From positions 1-7,008 of the forward strand of contig RFNU01000091.1 of the NCBI GenBank assembly GCA_009927065.1: 7,008 nt of DNA, in the 5' to 3' direction. This document shows, piece by piece, positions 4,546-7,008 of this stretch. A model generated the notes under the pieces. That model had not been told where the DNA came from and ran no database searches. It worked only from the letters and a program-made list of their open reading frames with translations. Position numbers and translations under genes: made by a program. How positions within the stretch are numbered: position 1 is the stretch's first letter; every line of letters begins with the position of its first letter. Source of the DNA: a bacterium (GTDB lineage Bacteria; Pseudomonadota; Gammaproteobacteria; Berkiellales; Berkiellaceae).

Positions 4546-5630
4546 AATAATGAATCATCTTCTCCTGTAACAGGATCTTTTGCACTAGGTAATGCAGCTA
4601 CATCTGTTATACGAGATTCAGGTAATATTTCAATACCTTCTTTGATACCATAAGCACCACCTAATTTAGCTGCGTCTTGATTCGAATGTTGCATAATATA
4701 ATCTTGAAATAACTCTTGATATTTCCAAGTTGATTCCCGATCTTCATCAGGAATACTCATGTTACTTAAGGAATTAATAGCAGCTTCTTGTGTGGTATAA
4801 TCAGGGATATCAAACCCTTCAATAGCACATATCTCAACGTTATTAGCACCACGCATATCATTAACAAGTTGAGGTGTAAATACAGTAGTGGCATAAAACT
4901 TCTCATTAAATACTAATGGTACTTCAGTATCAAGTGCTTTACTTAAACACTTAGACATTTCTTTTTCATACATCTTAATTTTTTCTGCTGCATCAGTACC
5001 ATTTAATCCTTTCAAAGTAAGAACCATTGGTAGATCATGAGCACGACGGTTATCTTCTTTAAGAATAAAGACAAGATATTTTGTACGTACACTGTACTTG
5101 CGTTTGTACATCTCACCCTTACTGTTAGCTAAATCAGCGGCTAGCTTATCGTTATCCCATTCGGCTTTGACATCAGGTTTATCAAATGTACCAATCGTCT
5201 GTTTCATCCCCATGGTTTCTTCAACCATAAGAGGTGAACGCAAGAGGATTTGAATACGTGGCGCAGTAAAATTAAGACCTTCCTCTACAGAAGTATTAGG
5301 CGCCATTCCGAACGTTTGCTTATAGTTCCAGATGACTGATCCTTTAGCAAACTGGTTTTCTGTAGCATGCCACCTACAAGTATCAAGATCTGAATTACGT
5401 ATAAACCAACCTCTTGTTTTAGATTTGTTTAATGGTTGAATGGTAACAAAGTTTTGGTAACCAGAAACAAATTCTTTGGACTGGAATATTTGAAAGGAGT
5501 TAAGACTCCTTTTAGATACCAAAGAAGAGGAGTTATCACTCCCGTTTGAAGTAGTTTTTTTCATAGTCATGATTGGAAGGGATTTCGTAGAAGGTGTTTG
5601 GGTTGGGGTGTCGAACAAAGTTTCAGGCAT
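4542..5630 (-). CDS. DUF5895-like protein of unknown function with an SSB-like acidic tail
   Basis: A 362-residue soluble protein. Several stretches recall the mainly cyanobacterial family DUF5895: TRGWFIRNSDLD (residues 72-83), FTAPRIQILLRSPLMVEE (121-138) and RTKYLVFILKEDN followed by DLPMVLTLKGLNG (182-211). That match is from memory. Residues 1-45 are Ser/Thr-rich and probably disordered. The protein ends in GEDDSLF, close to the SSB tip DDDIPF, which suggests it may share a partner with the neighbouring SSB. An ssDNA-binding or annealing role is possible but not shown. The ATG at 5630 was chosen because it lies 25 nt after the repeat element, as at the other two copies; a longer frame could start at 5669 inside the repeat. 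No Shine-Dalgarno sequence is visible. Its stop codon overlaps by 3 nt the stop of the convergent plus-strand gene. Confidence 0.85.
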   Translation of the reverse strand: MPETLFDTPTQTPSTKSLPIMTMKKTTSNGSDNSSSLVSKRSLNSFQIFQSKEFVSGYQNFVTIQPLNKSKTRGWFIRNSDLDTCRWHATENQFAKGSVIWNYKQTFGMAPNTSVEEGLNFTAPRIQILLRSPLMVEETMGMKQTIGTFDKPDVKAEWDNDKLAADLANSKGEMYKRKYSVRTKYLVFILKEDNRRAHDLPMVLTLKGLNGTDAAEKIKMYEKEMSKCLSKALDTEVPLVFNEKFYATTVFTPQLVNDMRGANNVEICAIEGFDIPDYTTQEAAINSLSNMSIPDEDRESTWKYQELFQDYIMQHSNQDAAKLGGAYGIKEGIEILPESRITDVAALPSAKDPVTGEDDSLF

Positions 5631-5655
5631 GAGATGTACTGAAAGTGGACGCAAG

Positions 5656-5679
5656 CAGTTTAACGTCATACTCAGGACG
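5656..5679 (-). promoter_or_regulatory. 24-bp repeated intergenic element, copy B (before DUF5895-like gene)
   Basis: On the minus strand it reads CGTCCT, GAGT, ATGACGTTAAACTG. It lies 16 nt after the SSB stop and 25 nt before the ATG at 5630. Its internal ATG happens to be in frame with the downstream gene, which makes the longest open frame start inside the element (MTLNC...). In the other two copies the same ATG is out of frame with the next gene, so this extension is probably not translated. The CGTC/GACG arms extend to a 5-bp pairing in this copy (ACGTC/GACGT). Confidence 0.7.
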
Positions 5680-5695
5680 TGAATTTAATAAAAGA

Positions 5696-6484
5696 TTAAA
5701 AAGGAGGAAACTCTTCAGTCTTATCAAAAGGAGTAGGCAGAGCAGGTAGGTTGTCACCTACGTTCTGTCCCCATGGTTCAGCAATTTCTTCTGCTGTGTT
5801 ACCACCCCATAAACTTGGCGCTTTAGTTTCTGTAGATTCTTTAGGAGCAATAGAACCCTGGGACTTGGGACCCAAAGTCATTGAGATCAGTTGAATTTTA
5901 GTAATCGATTTACGCTCTTTAGTTTCTTTATCTGCCCAAGCATCAGTAACAAGCCTGCCTTGTATTGTAAGGCCCGTACCTTTTCTAGTAAAATTAACCA
6001 TGAGTTCAGCTTGATTAAACTTATCATCAGCTGAATTAATTGCATAGAAATTAAATAAGTCTGCTTGATTTCTACCAGAGCTAACCAATAGTGTTTGATT
6101 AGCAATCATTAAACCATCAGCAGTTGTTTTAAAACTACGTTCATCTTCTTTATCAAGATCTTTAATACAACGTCCACTAAGGATTACCGTATTAAAAATT
6201 GGAAAAGAAGTATTAACTATAGCAATATTTCCTCCCTGTAAAGAAAAGGTGCGTGTTGTTGTATCGTATTTAAGCTTGGCACCATGTACATAGATCTGTG
6301 AATTTTTAGGTGTTTTAAGAAAGCGTTCAGAATTCTTACCATAAAGAGTAAGTTCAATTGCAGTAGGAGCTTTATTACCAACTGGAGGTAAAAGCAACGG
6401 ACACCGTACAGCAGTACTAGTAGCCGATGTGTATACCTCAGTAGGTTCTTGAGTTGTTTGAGCGCAAAGACTAGCGAAGTTCAT
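5696..6484 (-). CDS. ssb: Single-stranded DNA-binding protein with two OB-fold domains
   Basis: The 262-residue product should coat single-stranded DNA at the phage replication fork and recruit partner proteins. Residues 97-205 follow the canonical bacterial SSB pattern: FNTVILSGR at the start, then DLFNFYAIN, then KGTGLTIQGRLVTDAW. Residues 1-92 form a second OB-like domain. Its opening (AQTTQEP.EVYTS..TAV) resembles the separate, shorter second SSB of cyanobacteria, as far as I recall that family. A flexible Gly/Pro/Ser-rich linker leads to the acidic tail TEEFPPF, comparable to the DDDIPF tail through which E. coli SSB binds its partners. At 262 residues it is clearly longer than the usual 150-180. 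It lies between the polymerase gene and the DUF5895-like gene, with a 24-bp element on each side. No Shine-Dalgarno sequence precedes the ATG; the leader is pyrimidine-rich. Confidence 0.88.
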   Translation of the reverse strand: MNFASLCAQTTQEPTEVYTSATSTAVRCPLLLPPVGNKAPTAIELTLYGKNSERFLKTPKNSQIYVHGAKLKYDTTTRTFSLQGGNIAIVNTSFPIFNTVILSGRCIKDLDKEDERSFKTTADGLMIANQTLLVSSGRNQADLFNFYAINSADDKFNQAELMVNFTRKGTGLTIQGRLVTDAWADKETKERKSITKIQLISMTLGPKSQGSIAPKESTETKAPSLWGGNTAEEIAEPWGQNVGDNLPALPTPFDKTEEFPPF

Positions 6485-6507
6485 TGGATTAGAAGTGAGG
6501 TGAAAGA

Positions 6508-6531
6508 CAGTTTAACGTCATGCCTAGGACG
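6508..6531 (-). promoter_or_regulatory. 24-bp repeated intergenic element, copy C (before SSB gene)
   Basis: Read on the minus strand, the element is CGTCCT, then AGGC, then ATGACGTTAAACTG. It starts 5 nt after the polymerase stop codon and ends 23 nt before the SSB start. It differs from the other two copies only in the short variable part in the middle. CGTC and GACG can pair across an 8-nt loop. The ATG inside it opens a short frame (MTLNCLSPHF, then stop) that is out of frame with the SSB gene, so the element is probably not coding. A promoter for a phage RNA polymerase or an RNA control or processing site is the likeliest role; this is inferred from position only. Confidence 0.7.
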
Positions 6532-6536
6532 AAAAC

Positions 6537-7008
6537 TTAGTGAGTGTCGGCCCAAGTATAACCGATCTTGGCATCACCTTCAATTTTGCAAGGAAACTTA
6601 AAGAACTTTTGAGCAGCAGGAAAAGCTTCTAGTGCTTGAGCCATAACCAGTTCTTTATGTTCTGGTAAACAAGCTAATTGAATCTCGTCATGAATCATAG
6701 CGAGTTGCATCCAGTCTTCTCCATATACAAGGTTAAGATTATGTAATGAAGTGTTTAAATTAATAACAACCTGTTTCATAAGGATGGCACCAGCAGATTG
6801 CAATAATACATTCAATCCTTTAAATGCTGAACGACAATATAACTTTCTAGAATCTAAACCAATAAGATATTCACGTTCTGACATACAATTATTAATTTTA
6901 TCTTTTAATGCCTTAAGTGCGGGTACACCTTCAAGAAATAAATTAATTGCAGTACTTCCTAATTTACGCAGAACTGTTTCATCTTTTTCATTTGGATCAA
7001 TAATAGTT
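6537..7008 (-). CDS. T7-type family A DNA polymerase, C-terminal part (5' end outside window)
   Basis: This is the replicative DNA polymerase, and only its last 156 residues lie in the window. The reading frame stays open to the right edge, so the gene begins beyond 7008. The segment LNVLLQSAGA, the catalytic motif C (MIHDEIQ, with the His-Asp-Glu codons at 6684-6692) and the ending KIGYTWADTH match the palm and C-terminus of phage T7 gp5-like polymerases in the same order. Upstream, FLEGVPALKALKDKI matches the helix that precedes this part in the same family. The motif A aspartate and the O-helix lie outside the window, so activity cannot be fully judged, but the metal-binding Asp of motif C is intact. 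The first Met inside the window, at 6882-6884, is internal and is not the gene start. The stop codon is followed after 5 nt by a 24-bp repeat element and then by the SSB gene, which fits a replication operon. Confidence 0.95.
   Translation of the reverse strand, partial: TIIDPNEKDETVLRKLGSTAINLFLEGVPALKALKDKINNCMSEREYLIGLDSRKLYCRSAFKGLNVLLQSAGAILMKQVVINLNTSLHNLNLVYGEDWMQLAMIHDEIQLACLPEHKELVMAQALEAFPAAQKFFKFPCKIEGDAKIGYTWADTH

Noticed and set aside
4563..4581. TCCTG-TAA-CAGGA hairpin followed by TCTTTT, as a terminator for the plus-strand gene
   Set aside because: The stem is only 5 bp with a 3-nt loop and lies in codons of the DUF5895-like gene; it is too weak to call.
5631..5669. N-terminal extension MTLNCLRPLSVHL of the DUF5895-like protein
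   Set aside because: It begins inside the 24-bp repeat, whose ATG is out of frame with the next gene at both other copies; the 25-nt spacing favours the ATG at 5630.
5887..6105. Open frame of 72 codons on the minus strand inside the SSB gene
   Set aside because: It lies wholly within the canonical OB fold of the SSB in another frame, and the Leu/Lys-rich product has no support.

Overview
The window looks like part of a bacteriophage or prophage-like genome, most likely one infecting a cyanobacterium. It is AT-rich and tightly packed, and almost every gene is on the minus strand, so the window is best read from its right end to its left. The phage assignment rests on the C-terminal end of a T7-type family A DNA polymerase, an adjacent single-stranded DNA-binding protein (SSB), a Gp157-like protein and many tiny genes with coupled start and stop codons. 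The cyanobacterial link is an inference. It rests on the first half of the SSB, which reads like the second SSB type found in cyanobacteria, and on a protein that resembles the mainly cyanobacterial DUF5895 family. Both resemblances are from memory and were not searched.

Replication block (about 4542-7008, minus strand). The 3' part of the polymerase gene is followed by an SSB gene encoding two OB folds, then by a 362-residue DUF5895-like protein. The gaps after the polymerase and after the SSB each hold one copy of a 24-bp element. A third copy lies at 2837-2860. In all three cases the next start codon is only 23-26 nt downstream. The elements look like phage promoters or RNA control sites, and they help decide two start codons.

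Middle (about 2605-4545). One gene on the plus strand (4285-4545) interrupts the cluster. A 14-bp palindrome covers its start codon, and a large hairpin lies near its 3' end. To its left the minus-strand series resumes with a 65-residue membrane protein, a 322-residue protein with a SWIM-type zinc-binding pattern, a 96-residue acidic protein that overlaps it by 89 nt, the third 24-bp element, and two previously unlisted tiny membrane proteins of 41 and 26 residues.

Left part (19-2608). The 26-residue gene runs into the Gp157-like gene by an ATGA overlap. Then come eight small genes of unknown function (about 50-126 residues), several joined by TAATG overlaps. This resembles the accessory, host-takeover part of a phage genome. 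The last gene (19-167) is split by a one-base frameshift.

Together, polymerase, SSB, the DUF5895-like protein and Gp157 suggest a replication and recombination module. Three of the products encoded here end in acidic tails containing phenylalanine, like the SSB protein-interaction tail. Most start codons lack a Shine-Dalgarno sequence and follow G-poor leaders.
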